64,000 bases of DNA from Prochlorococcus marinus XMU1402 (GCF_017696205.1 NZ_JAAORD010000001.1:496001-560000); one strand, 5' to 3'; positions 49,850 to 60,067 are shown, counted from the stretch's first letter. The notes: a model not told the origin generated them from the letters alone. Made by a program: numbers and translations.

Positions 49850-51643
49850 ATGTTTAATGATTTTAGAAGGATTAAAAAGTTAGGTAAATATTTAACTAAA
49901 GATAAAAAAACAATCTATCTAATCCTGATAGTTTTGTTACCCGTTTCCTTCTCTGGAGCTATTCAACCATTATTAGTTGGTCAAGCAATTACCATTCTCA
50001 AGAACGAAACTACAGATGTTTGGCTAAGTAAAACTCTCTTTGGACAGTCTATCAACGCCATAATCTTAACCTTGCTTGTTTCGGTTATTTTAAGATTAGT
50101 TTTGCAAGGATATCAAACCTACAATATCCAAGCAGTCGGACAAAGATTAACTGCAAGAATAAGAAGAGAACTGTTCGATCACTCAATATCTTTGTCTCTT
50201 AGGTATCACGATAAAATGCCTGTAGGTAAATTATTAACGAGATTAACCAATGATGTTGATGCTTTAGCCGAGGTTTTTGGTAGTGGAGCAGTTGGAGTTA
50301 TTGCTGACTTTGTAAGCCTGATAGTGATTTCATTGACAATGTTTTCGATTGATCGAGGACTCGCAATTTTACTACTCTTGACTCAAATCCCAGTTTCATA
50401 TTTCATTATTTGGCTTCAAAAACGCTATAGAAGGGCGAATTATCAAGTAAGAGAAGAGTTGTCTCAACTTAACTCTGATTTTCAAGAGAATATCCAAGGT
50501 CTAGAAGTCGTTCAGATGTTCAGAAGAGAGGCTTTTAATAGTAAGAAATTTTCTAATACTGGAGATGCTTATAAGAAAGCAGTAAATGGAACAATTTTTT
50601 ATGACAGTAGTATTTCAGCATTTATAGAGTGGATTTCGCTTGCCGCAGTTTCCTTGGTCTTAGCGGTTGGAGGGTATTTTGTTACTTCTGGAAATATTGG
50701 TTTAGGAACATTAACAACTTTTATTTTATATTCCCAAAGACTCTTTGAACCTTTAAGACAGCTTGCTGAGAGATTTACTCAGATTCAAGGAGGTTTAACA
50801 GCCGTTGAGAGAATAAATGAATTATTGGATGAAGAAATTCAGATTAAAGATTCTATTTCCGCAAAGCATTTTTTAAAAGATGCTCAAAATGCAAATAAGC
50901 AATTTAAAGGTAAGATTCAATTTAAGAATATTGACTTCTACTACAAAGAGGGTGAATATATCCTACGGGATTTATCTTTCATAATCAATCCAGGAGAGCA
51001 TGTAGCTTTTGTAGGCCCAACTGGTTCAGGTAAAACAACTATAATTAGATTATTATGTAGATTATATGAACCTCAATCAGGCCAAATTCTAATCGATGAT
51101 ATAGATATAAAAGATATTCCCATAGCAACACTTAGAAATATGTTGGGAGTAGTTTTACAAGATACCTTTATCTTTAGTGGAAATGTTGCAGATAATTTGA
51201 AACTAAATGCGAATATAGACAATCTTGAATTAGAAAATCTTTGTAAAGAATTAGGATTAAAAAGTTTATTAAAAAAATTACCAGATGGTTTGAACACTTT
51301 TCTTAGAGAAAGAGGAGGAAATCTCTCTTCCGGAGAAAGACAACTTCTCTCAGTAGCACGTGTAGCAATTAGAAATCCTGTTGTTTTGATAATGGACGAA
51401 GCTACAGCGTTTATGGATCCCTCTACTGAAGCTACTTTGCAAAAAGATCTTCAAAGAATTCTTAAAAAAAGAACAGCTTTAGTAATAGCTCATAGATTAG
51501 CAACTATTGAAAGTGCTGATAAGATCTTAGTTTTAAAAGGGGGATCATTAGTTGAAGAGGGAACACATAGTCAATTAAGAATGAAAAAGGGTTTATATTT
51601 TCAGCTCTCTGAGCTTCAACAAAAAGGATTTGTTAACTTTTAA
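49850..51643 (+). CDS. ABC exporter (fused membrane and ATPase domains)
   Basis: A half-transporter of 597 residues of the MsbA/MdlB type. Six membrane helices occupy about residues 18-310. The ATPase domain has Walker A GPTGSGKTT (about 390-398), a signature NLSSGERQ (about 490-497) and Walker B VVLIMDEAT (about 512-520). Works as a dimer, possibly in lipid or polysaccharide export; substrate unknown. Its stop shares a base with the next start. Confidence 0.93.
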   Translation: MFNDFRRIKKLGKYLTKDKKTIYLILIVLLPVSFSGAIQPLLVGQAITILKNETTDVWLSKTLFGQSINAIILTLLVSVILRLVLQGYQTYNIQAVGQRLTARIRRELFDHSISLSLRYHDKMPVGKLLTRLTNDVDALAEVFGSGAVGVIADFVSLIVISLTMFSIDRGLAILLLLTQIPVSYFIIWLQKRYRRANYQVREELSQLNSDFQENIQGLEVVQMFRREAFNSKKFSNTGDAYKKAVNGTIFYDSSISAFIEWISLAAVSLVLAVGGYFVTSGNIGLGTLTTFILYSQRLFEPLRQLAERFTQIQGGLTAVERINELLDEEIQIKDSISAKHFLKDAQNANKQFKGKIQFKNIDFYYKEGEYILRDLSFIINPGEHVAFVGPTGSGKTTIIRLLCRLYEPQSGQILIDDIDIKDIPIATLRNMLGVVLQDTFIFSGNVADNLKLNANIDNLELENLCKELGLKSLLKKLPDGLNTFLRERGGNLSSGERQLLSVARVAIRNPVVLIMDEATAFMDPSTEATLQKDLQRILKKRTALVIAHRLATIESADKILVLKGGSLVEEGTHSQLRMKKGLYFQLSELQQKGFVNF

Positions 51644-52173
51644 TGATTTTTAGAAACCAAGGTTCATCAATAAAAAAATCCAATATTATCCCTAAAGATA
51701 AACTTTTAGATATCTATGGTTTGAATTCTTATGAATTCACTCAAAAAAATAAAGAAGAAATTTTTGTATGTAGTAAAACTAAAGATCTAGATCTTATTGA
51801 ACTAGATCAACTTTTGCAAACTGTTGGTTGGAGCAGACGACCAATAAGAAGGGTTAAAAGGGCTCTAGAATTTAGTATTTTAGTTGTTGGTTTATGGCGT
51901 CATGACGATAATTTTCCTAGGCTAGTAGGATTTGCAAGATGCACTGGCGATGGAATTCTAGAGGCGACAGTTTGGGATGTAGCCGTTAATCCTGTCTATC
52001 AAGGACTAGGATTGGGTAAAGAGTTAATGAAATATATCCTTAAAGAATTAAAAAATATTGGCATTTCAAAAGTTACACTTTTTGCTGATGCAGAGGTGGT
52101 TTCATTTTACAAAAGACAAGGTTGGATACTAGAACCAAGAGGCTCAAAATGCGCTTTTTGGTATGCAAATTAA
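51643..52173 (+). CDS. GNAT-family N-acetyltransferase
   Basis: Protein of 176 residues. After a variable first 60, it has RCTGDGILEATVWDVAVNP (about 107-125, in parts), then the acetyl-CoA loop YQGLGLGKELM (about 127-137) and VSFYKRQGW near the end. Similar to the plastid/cyanobacterial ycf52 (NSI) group. Substrate unknown. Coupled by a one-base overlap to the ABC transporter. Confidence 0.9.
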   Translation: MIFRNQGSSIKKSNIIPKDKLLDIYGLNSYEFTQKNKEEIFVCSKTKDLDLIELDQLLQTVGWSRRPIRRVKRALEFSILVVGLWRHDDNFPRLVGFARCTGDGILEATVWDVAVNPVYQGLGLGKELMKYILKELKNIGISKVTLFADAEVVSFYKRQGWILEPRGSKCAFWYAN

Positions 52174-52176
52174 TTA

Positions 52177-52857
52177 TTACTTGTAATAGTCAGAATATAT
52201 AGATTTTGTGGATTCGCCTTTTAACCATCTTCGTCTAAAGTTCCAGTTCTTTAATGCTTGAAGGAAAATATTAGTCCTTTCCCATTTTCTTGAACTTGTA
52301 AAAATAGGTAAATTTAATTGCTGTAGATCTTTTTTATTGTTTAATCTCCTAAAAAAATCTACGTCCTCCATTATAGGAATCTTTCTAAAACCATTATTCC
52401 TAATATAAATTGATTTATGAATTATTAAACCTTGATCACCATACGGTTGTTTAAAATATTTACTTCTTAAATTTACAAGAGTTTCGAGAACTCTATAAAT
52501 AATCTTTTTGTTATTTATTTTAAATTTAAAATAGTAAATACTATTCTTATTTCCCTTCAAAAATGAATTTGTTTTTCTAAACCAATCATGAGTTAATCTT
52601 GTGTCTGCATGCAAAAATATGAGCCATTCTCCTTTTGAATTCCTAGCTCCAATATCTAATTGTAAACCTCGATTTCTTTCTTTGGATATTAATACTTTCG
52701 CTCCATAAATATTAGCTATGTCAATAGTTTTATCTTCACTACCACAGTCAACAATAATAATTTCTCCGTCTTTATCAATAGTCGACAAGTCTGAAAGCAA
52801 TAATGGCAAATTATTGGCTTCATTGATAGTGGGGACGATAATTGAGATTTTAGACAA
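52177..52857 (-). CDS. family 2 glycosyltransferase, arsenosugar-type (TIGR04283-like)
   Basis: Protein of 226 residues. IIVPTINEANNLPLLL (about 6-21) is the nucleotide-sugar start, VDCGSEDKT (about 37-45) and FLHADTRL (about 81-88, DxD-like) follow, and YGDQGLII with MEDVDFFRR occur later. This family is often paired with the next gene type and has been tied to arsenosugar synthesis in cyanobacteria. Stop lies 3 bases from the GNAT stop; convergent. Confidence 0.87.
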   Translation of the reverse strand: MSKISIIVPTINEANNLPLLLSDLSTIDKDGEIIIVDCGSEDKTIDIANIYGAKVLISKERNRGLQLDIGARNSKGEWLIFLHADTRLTHDWFRKTNSFLKGNKNSIYYFKFKINNKKIIYRVLETLVNLRSKYFKQPYGDQGLIIHKSIYIRNNGFRKIPIMEDVDFFRRLNNKKDLQQLNLPIFTSSRKWERTNIFLQALKNWNFRRRWLKGESTKSIYSDYYK

Positions 52858-52862
52858 GTAGA

Positions 52863-53498
52863 TTACGTTCTATTTTCAATATCAATAATTGTATCTATAT
52901 CTATTTTTTTTTCTAAAAACTTATATTTCAATTTTTTAGAAACAAAATTATCAATTGTATTTTGAAGAACATTTTCTGTCCCCCACTTAATATTGATAAA
53001 AGGTAAATAAATATGCGATGACGTTATTTTTTCTGATAAACCAATAAGCCAATATCCTCCGTCATTGGATGGTCCTAAAATAAGATCATTTTGTTGAAGC
53101 TCTCTTAGGGTATTTAATATATCTTGATGGCATAAATCTGGAAGGTCAGTACCAATAAAAATAATATTTCTGATATTGTTTCTAGCACAAAATTTTTTGT
53201 TGATAATTATTTGCCTTTTCATTTTTTCTCCCAAACACCCTTTGCCCTGTAAATTAAATTTTTTGATACCTAATTCTCTAGACCATTTTCTACAATTACT
53301 AACCCCCAAACCAGATATGGCAATAGAAATATCGATTAGTTTATTTCCTTGGAGAAATTTTGCGACTGAAATAGTGTGTTTGGTCATCACACTTTGTACT
53401 TTTGCAGAATTACTTTTACCTATATCTTTGGATAATCTTGTTTTGCATCTTCCAAAACCATGCCATTTTGCCATGATAATAAGTAATGCTTTATCCAA
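52863..53498 (-). CDS. DUF2064/TIGR04282-like glycosyltransferase-fold protein
   Basis: LLIIMAKWHGFGRCKTRLSK at the start of the conserved region and FIGTDLPDL with GPSNDGGYWLIGL later mark the family of GT-A-fold proteins commonly found next to TIGR04283 enzymes. The frame is open to 53639, but the first 47 codons are hydrophobic, AT-rich and unlike the family. A TTG at 53498 would give MDKALLIIMAKWHGFG, the family start, and 211 residues. Start therefore uncertain. Five bases upstream of the TIGR04283-like gene. Confidence 0.82.
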   Translation of the reverse strand: MDKALLIIMAKWHGFGRCKTRLSKDIGKSNSAKVQSVMTKHTISVAKFLQGNKLIDISIAISGLGVSNCRKWSRELGIKKFNLQGKGCLGEKMKRQIIINKKFCARNNIRNIIFIGTDLPDLCHQDILNTLRELQQNDLILGPSNDGGYWLIGLSEKITSSHIYLPFINIKWGTENVLQNTIDNFVSKKLKYKFLEKKIDIDTIIDIENRT

Positions 53499-53667
53499 TA
53501 CTTTAGTGAGATTTAAAATAATTATATGCCTAAAAAAAAATATAAAATTTATCTTTATAAAGATAGTTGATGCTTTGTTAAGTAATTTTAAATTTGTCGT
53601 GATCTTGTGATTTGATAATGGCCAATTATTAAATTCCAACTAGATTAATAATCTAGATAATAAAACT

Positions 53668-55062
53668 TTGCAAGCAACAAATCCTATTTGGGCGGAAGTT
53701 CAACAATTACTCCAAAAAACTTTAAGTAAGCCTTCATTTGAGACATGGATAAGGCCTGCTAAATTTAACTGTTTTGAAAATGGCCTATTGACCTTAATCG
53801 CTCCAAATACATTTTCCAGTGATTGGTTAAGAAAGAATTATTGTGAAACTATTGAAAAAGCTGCAAAAGAAATCTGCGGCCATGATGTAAAAGTTGTTTT
53901 TAAATCTGAAACAAATACTACCAGCGATTTAATAAATGAAGAAAAACCTAACGAACAGAACAGTAATCATAAAATAAGATCTTTTTCTAGTATTAACCAA
54001 AATAATCCTTCAAAAAGTCAATTCAAAAATCCTAATGGTTTAAATTTACGTTACGTATTTAAAAGATTTGTTGTAGGTCCAAATAGTAGGTTGGCTCACG
54101 CCGCAGCTTTAGCAGTTGCCGAATCTCCTGGGAGAGAATTCAATCCATTATTTATATGCGGAGGAGTAGGTCTTGGTAAGACTCATTTAATGCAAGCAAT
54201 AGGCCATTATCGAGTAGAAATAGATCCAGAAGCAAAAGTTAAATATGTATCCACCGAAACTTTTACTAACGATGTTATTAGTGGTATTCGTAGAGATGGA
54301 ATGACTGCTATTCGAGATAAATATAGAAATGTAGATTTGATTTTAATAGACGATATACAGTTCTTAGAAGGCAAAGAGTATACACAGGAAGAATTCTTTC
54401 ATACTTTTAACGCTCTTCATGAATCTGGAAGTCAAATAGTTATTGCAAGTGATAGACCCCCAAATCAATTGTCGGGAATTCAAGAGAGATTAATTTCTAG
54501 GTTCTCAATGGGGATGACTGCAGATATTCAACCACCTGACCTTGAGACGAGGACGGCCATTCTTCAAAAAAAGGCAGAACAAGAAAGCATGAGTCTTCCC
54601 AGAGATTTAATCCAATTTATAGCAGGAAGATTCACTTCCAATATTCGAGAATTGGAAGGAGCCTTTACTAGAGCTGTTGCATTTGCATCAATAACAGGCT
54701 TGCCAATGACAGTCCAATCAATTGCTCCAATGCTTGATCCGAATAGTGTTGGAGTAGTTGTTACTCCAAAACAAGTTATTAAAAAAGTGTCAGATTTCTT
54801 TAAAGTTTCTACTGATGAATTGATTAGTTCAAGTAGGAGAAAACCAGTAAGTCAAGCTAGGCAAATAGGCATGTATCTTATGCGACATGGAACAAATCTA
54901 AGCTTACCAAGAATTGGAGATGAGTTTGGGGGGAAAGACCATACAACAGTTATGTATGCTATTGAACAAGTTGAAAAAAAATTGTCTATTGATCCTAATA
55001 TTGCAAGTCAAGTTCAAAAAATAAGGGATTTACTTCAAATAGATTCAAGAAAAAATTTATAA
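53668..55062 (+). CDS. dnaA: chromosomal replication initiator DnaA
   Basis: AAA+ protein of 464 residues that opens the replication origin. The N-terminal domain (about 1-80) is followed by a variable linker, Walker [13 protein letters not shown] (about 168-179), Walker [14 protein letters not shown] (about 230-242) and the DNA-binding domain with [11 protein letters not shown] (about 422-432). The start is TTG at 53668. dnaN is not adjacent, and I see no cluster of DnaA boxes in the short flanking spacers, so this does not look like oriC. Confidence 0.98.
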   Translation: MQATNPIWAEVQQLLQKTLSKPSFETWIRPAKFNCFENGLLTLIAPNTFSSDWLRKNYCETIEKAAKEICGHDVKVVFKSETNTTSDLINEEKPNEQNSNHKIRSFSSINQNNPSKSQFKNPNGLNLRYVFKRFVVGPNSRLAHAAALAVAESPGREFNPLFICGGVGLGKTHLMQAIGHYRVEIDPEAKVKYVSTETFTNDVISGIRRDGMTAIRDKYRNVDLILIDDIQFLEGKEYTQEEFFHTFNALHESGSQIVIASDRPPNQLSGIQERLISRFSMGMTADIQPPDLETRTAILQKKAEQESMSLPRDLIQFIAGRFTSNIRELEGAFTRAVAFASITGLPMTVQSIAPMLDPNSVGVVVTPKQVIKKVSDFFKVSTDELISSSRRKPVSQARQIGMYLMRHGTNLSLPRIGDEFGGKDHTTVMYAIEQVEKKLSIDPNIASQVQKIRDLLQIDSRKNL

Positions 55063-55071
55063 TTTTTACTG

Positions 55072-56301
55072 TTAATCAGAAGTAAAATTTCTAGGATCTT
55101 GATCATATCTATGCCGGAAAGGTATCTTATCTATTTCATTGATATCACTAAGAGATTCAATTTTATTTAATGATTTCCTTAATAACCTTGCTGAAATAAT
55201 TGGCATATCTCTTGGAACTGAGATCCTATTTTTTAAGTATCTTAGAGAGATTCCTGAAAGTTTTTTAGGGATCAATACTTCTCCTGTTATCATATGAGTC
55301 AAAGCTGATCTCAATGATTCCTCAAAGGATTCTTTATTGTATGGGTTTACTTTTATTAAATTGTCTTTATGCTTAATTACTCTTTTAAGAGCAATTTTTG
55401 CGAAATATTTTGAATCATAATTTTTATTTAATTCATAACTACCTAGACCCTCCCCGGTATCTATTAGCTTAGAAAAAGTAATCTGTTGTTCATTGCTTTC
55501 TTTATAACATCCTCCCATTTGTGGGGGTAGATCATGAGAGTGAGTATGAAAATCTCCTTGAGTGCCTCTATAAGCACTTGTCCCTTCAAAAAGAGTAAGC
55601 CAGTTATCTACATGACAGTAATTAGATCTTAAATTAAACCCTTTAAAATAAATCAGTGAGGCATTTATTCTCTCCATATAGGGAATAAAAATTATATCTC
55701 CAACACCAGGCTCTACATCACCTGTATTAGATACTGATGGATCAACAAAACCTGATTTTGATCTGCTCAAGATTTCATCGAGTTTTGAAATGGATTCTTT
55801 AAATCTTTTTTTTCTTAAAGAATTATCTATAAAATTTGAGCTTTCTCGGCAGAGCCAATTACACCAGGACCTGAAAATTTCTCTTTCCAATTTTCTAATA
55901 TTGAGAAGGTGACTAGATGTTATAAAAGATCCTAGTGCTCCAAATTTATTTTCTAAAAAAGCTATTATATCGTCGCTTTCTGTTATAACTTGCCCTTTAA
56001 ATTCAATTGCAGGTAATTTCCCCGATCTTACTTTTTCAAGGAACCAACTTTCTTTTTGACCGTAGCAAAACATGTTTATTTTTTTGACTCTGTATGGAAT
56101 TCTCTTGAATTCAAGCCATAACCATATCTTCTGACAGTAAGGACACCAAGAATGCCTATCCCTATAAAGGGTAACTAATACATCATTTTCACTATGCCCA
56201 AATAATCTTAAATTTGCGTAGGAATTATTTATACCATGAACTCTATCAAGATCTTCAACTTCAAATTTATTTAAATCATCCCATGTCAAAATCCCATTCA
56301 T
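55072..56301 (-). CDS. glutathione S-transferase-like protein
   Basis: Protein of 409 residues. A thioredoxin-like GST N-domain has LYRDRHSWCPYCQKIWLWLE (about 45-64) with a CPYC motif, then KLPAIEFKGQVITESDDI (about 94-111). The helical C-domain covers about 120-270. A further 130 residues are not part of a normal GST. Such long CPYC proteins are common in cyanobacteria and plastids. Gene is divergent from gor, which recycles glutathione. Confidence 0.85.
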   Translation of the reverse strand: MNGILTWDDLNKFEVEDLDRVHGINNSYANLRLFGHSENDVLVTLYRDRHSWCPYCQKIWLWLEFKRIPYRVKKINMFCYGQKESWFLEKVRSGKLPAIEFKGQVITESDDIIAFLENKFGALGSFITSSHLLNIRKLEREIFRSWCNWLCRESSNFIDNSLRKKRFKESISKLDEILSRSKSGFVDPSVSNTGDVEPGVGDIIFIPYMERINASLIYFKGFNLRSNYCHVDNWLTLFEGTSAYRGTQGDFHTHSHDLPPQMGGCYKESNEQQITFSKLIDTGEGLGSYELNKNYDSKYFAKIALKRVIKHKDNLIKVNPYNKESFEESLRSALTHMITGEVLIPKKLSGISLRYLKNRISVPRDMPIISARLLRKSLNKIESLSDINEIDKIPFRHRYDQDPRNFTSD

Positions 56302-56329
56302 TATCCAAATTAAGGTTATAAACTAACGT

Positions 56330-56335
56330 TATAAT
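56330..56335 (+). promoter_or_regulatory. candidate -10 box for gor
   Basis: Perfect TATAAT in the 52-base spacer between the GST-like gene and gor, 18 bases before the gor TTG. No clear -35. The leader would be about 12 bases, too short for a normal Shine-Dalgarno. Confidence 0.35.
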
Positions 56336-56353
56336 AGTTGATTAAAAAAAGTC

Positions 56354-57718
56354 TTGAAATTTGAATTTGATTTAATTGTTGTTGGCGCTGGATCTGGAGG
56401 TCTCGCGGCGGCTAAACGTGCGGCTAGTTATGGAGCAAAAGTCGCAATCATAGAAGTAAATCAAATAGGAGGAACTTGTGTGATAAGGGGATGTGTTCCT
56501 AAAAAATTGATGGTTTATGCAGCTAAAAGTAAAAAAAATATGGATTCTTCTGAAGGATATGGATTAAAAAATGAAGGTATTAATTTTGAATCGAATATTT
56601 TATTGAAGAATGTTAGAGAGGAGGTCTCTAGATTAAGTAATTTACATAGAAATTCTTTAAAAAAATTGAAGGTAACTGTTTTTGAGGGCTTAGGAAGATT
56701 TACGACTCAAAATGAATTAGAAATTATTTGTCCAAAAACTAAGAAAATTAAAAATAAAATAAGTTCCAAAAAAATTCTTATTTCAGTTGGAGGTAAACCA
56801 AAGAAATTAAATATTCCCGGGGTAGATTTGGCATGGACTAGTGATGATATTTTTGAATTAGAAAAGTTTCCCAAATCAATATTAATAGTAGGAGGAGGAT
56901 ATATTGCTTGTGAATTTGCTTCTATTTTTAGAAATTTAGGTACTGAAGTTACTCAATTAATTAGAGGTCAACATTTACTTAATGGTTTTGATGAGGATCT
57001 TTCTTCATGCCTAGAGGAATCAACTACTTTTACTGAAATCAATATAATATCTAATACTGAATTAAAGTCCATCAACAGAGTAAATGGAAATTTGGAATCT
57101 ACCCTAGACTCGGGGGATAAACTCCTAACTAATAATATTCTTATTGCTACAGGAAGAGAACCAAATCTTTTGCCTCTAAATTTAGATTTTCTAAATCTAA
57201 AAATGGATGGCCAATATTTAGATGTTAATGAACTTAATCAAACAAGCAACGCAAATATTTTTGCAGTTGGCGATATCATCAATAAACCAAATTTAACTCC
57301 AGTAGCAATAGAACAAGGGAGGGTTTTTTCGGATAATTTTTTTAATGACAAAAAAAGAAGAGTAAATTATGAATATATCCCTAAGGCCGTTTTTACCATT
57401 CCTGAAATTTCAACAGTTGGCTTAAGTGAGAAAAGAGCTAAAGAGATTTACTCTGAAAAAAATATAAAAGTTTTCAAATGTAAATTTACACCTATGTCTA
57501 ATACCTTTAGAAAGAATAAATCAAAATGTATGTTGAAGATTGTAGTTCATAAGTTAACTGACAAAGTCCTAGGATGTCATATGTTTGGAGAAACATCATC
57601 TGAGATTATTCAAATGGTATCAATTTCATTAAATGCAGGGATAACAAAAAAAGACTTTGATATTACTATGGCTTTGCATCCAACTATCTCAGAAGAATTT
57701 GTGACTATGTATGGATAA
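56354..57718 (+). CDS. gor: glutathione reductase
   Basis: FAD disulfide reductase that regenerates glutathione with NADPH. The protein is 454 residues. The FAD loop GAGSGGLAAA is at about 12-21. The redox pair sits in GGTCVIRGCVPKKLM (about 39-53). The NADPH loop is GGGYIACEFA (about 180-189), and the C-terminal interface has LHPTISEEFVTMYG with the catalytic His. Starts at TTG 56354. Confidence 0.96.
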   Translation: MKFEFDLIVVGAGSGGLAAAKRAASYGAKVAIIEVNQIGGTCVIRGCVPKKLMVYAAKSKKNMDSSEGYGLKNEGINFESNILLKNVREEVSRLSNLHRNSLKKLKVTVFEGLGRFTTQNELEIICPKTKKIKNKISSKKILISVGGKPKKLNIPGVDLAWTSDDIFELEKFPKSILIVGGGYIACEFASIFRNLGTEVTQLIRGQHLLNGFDEDLSSCLEESTTFTEINIISNTELKSINRVNGNLESTLDSGDKLLTNNILIATGREPNLLPLNLDFLNLKMDGQYLDVNELNQTSNANIFAVGDIINKPNLTPVAIEQGRVFSDNFFNDKKRRVNYEYIPKAVFTIPEISTVGLSEKRAKEIYSEKNIKVFKCKFTPMSNTFRKNKSKCMLKIVVHKLTDKVLGCHMFGETSSEIIQMVSISLNAGITKKDFDITMALHPTISEEFVTMYG

Positions 57719-57720
57719 AA

Positions 57721-58800
57721 TTATGAATTAGAAAATTTTAATTTTTCTTGAACAATAAGAAACACTATAAGTAATGCAAAGTAAATAAAAAAACCTATCC
57801 TTAATTCAGAAAGGAAGTTAAATCTACACAGGAAAAGTATCTTATCGAGAATGTAGAAAATATAAAGATTAAGCAAAATAAATCCTTCAATTCTGGTAAT
57901 TTTCCCTTTGCTCCAAAAAATTGGTAAACATGCAAAGGTAGTTAAAACCATAAAAGGCAAGTCAACTTTTATTAGACTTTGTTCGATTACTAAACCTTTA
58001 AATCCTGAAAAAATACTGCAACTTCCAAGGATTAAAAGTTGATTGAGCAAATTGCTTCCTATTACATTACCAATAGCAAGATCTGTTTTGCCTTTAAATG
58101 CAGCAATTATTGAAGTTACTAATTCTGGTAAAGATGTTCCAGTGGCGACGATAGTTAAACCTATAACAATTTCATTTACACCCAAAAGAGTAGCAAGCTT
58201 TTGAGAACCATTTACTAAAATATTTGAACCAAAGCTTAAAAGAAATATTCCTAATATTAACTTCAATAAAATATTTAGCTTCCCTTTATAGTTATCTTTT
58301 AATTCTTTTATCTCTGGTTCAGCATCTTTTGTCTCCTCTCCTTTCTCATTAATGGTATTGATTTCCCATATTGTATTTAAGATTAAACAAAATATTAGAA
58401 ATATCCCTGCTTGCAATGTTAATAAGCCTGTTGATGACATCGCCCAAACTGCACAAGAAATTGCCATTAAAAGAGGCACATCTCTTCTGACTATTCTGCT
58501 TTTTACCTTAAGAGGTTTTATCAATGAGCTTATACCCAAAACAACGAGAACATTAAAAATATTGCTTCCAATTACATTGCTTGCCGCAAGCGAGTCACTG
58601 CCTTTTAAAATTGAGCTTAAACTTACTAACAACTCAGGAGAGCTTGTTCCAAGAGAAACAACTGTTAACCCAATTACTATTTGAGGTATTCCTAAAATTA
58701 AAGATAGAAATATGGCTCCTTGAACAAAGAACTCTCCTCCAGCAAAAAGTAGAACTACGCCTAAAACTATTTCTATTATTGGAAATAAAAAATCACTCAT
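57721..58800 (-). CDS. Na+/Ca2+-type cation exchanger (CaCA family, YrbG-like)
   Basis: Membrane protein of 359 residues with two alpha-repeats: GLTVVSLGTSSPELLVS (about 43-59) plus SNVIGSNIFNVL (about 74-85), and GLTIVATGTSLPELVTS (about 219-235) plus GNVIGSNLLNQL. A polar loop near residues 150-170 separates the halves. Likely Ca2+ or Na+ with H+ antiport across the plasma membrane. Convergent with gor, 2 bases between stops. Confidence 0.93.
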   Translation of the reverse strand: MSDFLFPIIEIVLGVVLLFAGGEFFVQGAIFLSLILGIPQIVIGLTVVSLGTSSPELLVSLSSILKGSDSLAASNVIGSNIFNVLVVLGISSLIKPLKVKSRIVRRDVPLLMAISCAVWAMSSTGLLTLQAGIFLIFCLILNTIWEINTINEKGEETKDAEPEIKELKDNYKGKLNILLKLILGIFLLSFGSNILVNGSQKLATLLGVNEIVIGLTIVATGTSLPELVTSIIAAFKGKTDLAIGNVIGSNLLNQLLILGSCSIFSGFKGLVIEQSLIKVDLPFMVLTTFACLPIFWSKGKITRIEGFILLNLYIFYILDKILFLCRFNFLSELRIGFFIYFALLIVFLIVQEKLKFSNS

Positions 58801-58918
58801 ATTTAGGCTTTTATTTAGATAATAAAAAATTTCATAATTGGTATATAACTATCCTCGAATATCTATAATTTATTGTCAATTTTAATTTGCTGTTAAAATT
58901 GATTAAATAGAAAAAATT

Positions 58919-59968
58919 TTGAAGACTTTAACCATAATAAAACCTGATGATTGGCATTTGCATTTAAGAGAAGGTCTTGTATTACAAAATATCATTCATT
59001 TTACTTCAGACTATTTTGGAAGAGCCATTGTCATGCCAAATACCAAAAGTCCCATAATATCAATCAATAGCGCTATTTCTTATAAGAAATCTATTGTTGA
59101 AGCGTTACCAGAAAGTTCTAAGTTTGAACCACTTATGACAATCTATCTTACAGATGAGACTGATAAAGAGGAACTAATAAATGGTTTTAAAAATAATGTC
59201 TTTTTCGCAGCAAAATTGTATCCTGCCAATGCCACAACAAATTCTAGTCATGGAGTTAGGAAAATAGAAAATCTATATAAGATCTTTGAATTAATGCAAG
59301 ATTCTGGAATGCCTCTTTTAATTCATGGGGAAGTGACTGATTCTGAAGTAGATATATTTGATAGAGAAGAAGTTTTTATAGATAAAGAACTCTCTCAAAT
59401 AACTAAAAGATTTCCAAAATTAAAAATAGTTTTAGAACATATAACTACCTCTTATGCAGTGAATTTTGTTCAAGAAAATAATATTGGAGCTACTATTACT
59501 CCGCATCATTTACATATAAATAGAAATGCAATGTTTTTTGGAGGCTTAAATAGTGATTTTTACTGCTTACCAGTTGCTAAGAGGGAAAATAATAGACTCT
59601 CTTTAAGGAAAGCTGCCACAAGTGGGGAAAAATGTTTTTTCTTGGGAACTGACTCTGCTCCACATCTTAGGAAGTGGAAGGCTTTTTGTGGATGTGCAGG
59701 TATTTTTAATTCGCCAGTAGCAATAGCTAGCTATCTAAAGGTATTCGAAGAGGAAGATGCTTTAAATAATTTTGAAAAGTTTGCAAGTTTGAATGGCCCT
59801 AATTTTTATAATGTACCCCCAAATAAAGAAAAATTAAAATTAGTTTATAGACCTAATAAAATTAAAGAGTTTATTGATGTTGTTGAAGAAAAAAATATCG
59901 TCGGAAAAATAAAACCATTTCATGCAGGTGAAACTTTACAATGGCAAGTAGAAGGAATAGTAAATTAA
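58919..59968 (+). CDS. pyrC: dihydroorotase
   Basis: Cyclises carbamoyl-aspartate to dihydroorotate in pyrimidine synthesis. The protein is 349 residues. The first metal site WHLHLREG (about 12-19), the carboxylated Lys in FAAKLYPANATTNSSHG (about 97-113), HGEVTDSEVDIFDRE (about 135-149) and FLGTDSAPH (about 239-247) are all in place. Start TTG at 58919, no better start. Confidence 0.97.
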   Translation: MKTLTIIKPDDWHLHLREGLVLQNIIHFTSDYFGRAIVMPNTKSPIISINSAISYKKSIVEALPESSKFEPLMTIYLTDETDKEELINGFKNNVFFAAKLYPANATTNSSHGVRKIENLYKIFELMQDSGMPLLIHGEVTDSEVDIFDREEVFIDKELSQITKRFPKLKIVLEHITTSYAVNFVQENNIGATITPHHLHINRNAMFFGGLNSDFYCLPVAKRENNRLSLRKAATSGEKCFFLGTDSAPHLRKWKAFCGCAGIFNSPVAIASYLKVFEEEDALNNFEKFASLNGPNFYNVPPNKEKLKLVYRPNKIKEFIDVVEEKNIVGKIKPFHAGETLQWQVEGIVN

Positions 59969-60067
59969 AAAATTAGATTTAATCTGACAATTAAAAGTGT
60001 AAATATTCCAATTTTTCTTGGTTAAATGGGTTGCTTTCGGCTACGATTAAATAGCGGAAATTCTAGA

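Noticed and set aside
53176..53610. A 144-codon plus-strand hydrophobic frame before dnaA
   Set aside because: Antisense to the DUF2064-like gene; its hydrophobicity is what AT-rich antisense DNA gives.
58352..58868. Two plus-strand frames of 110 and 95 codons over the cation exchanger gene
   Set aside because: Antisense to a clearly recognised membrane protein gene; no independent support.
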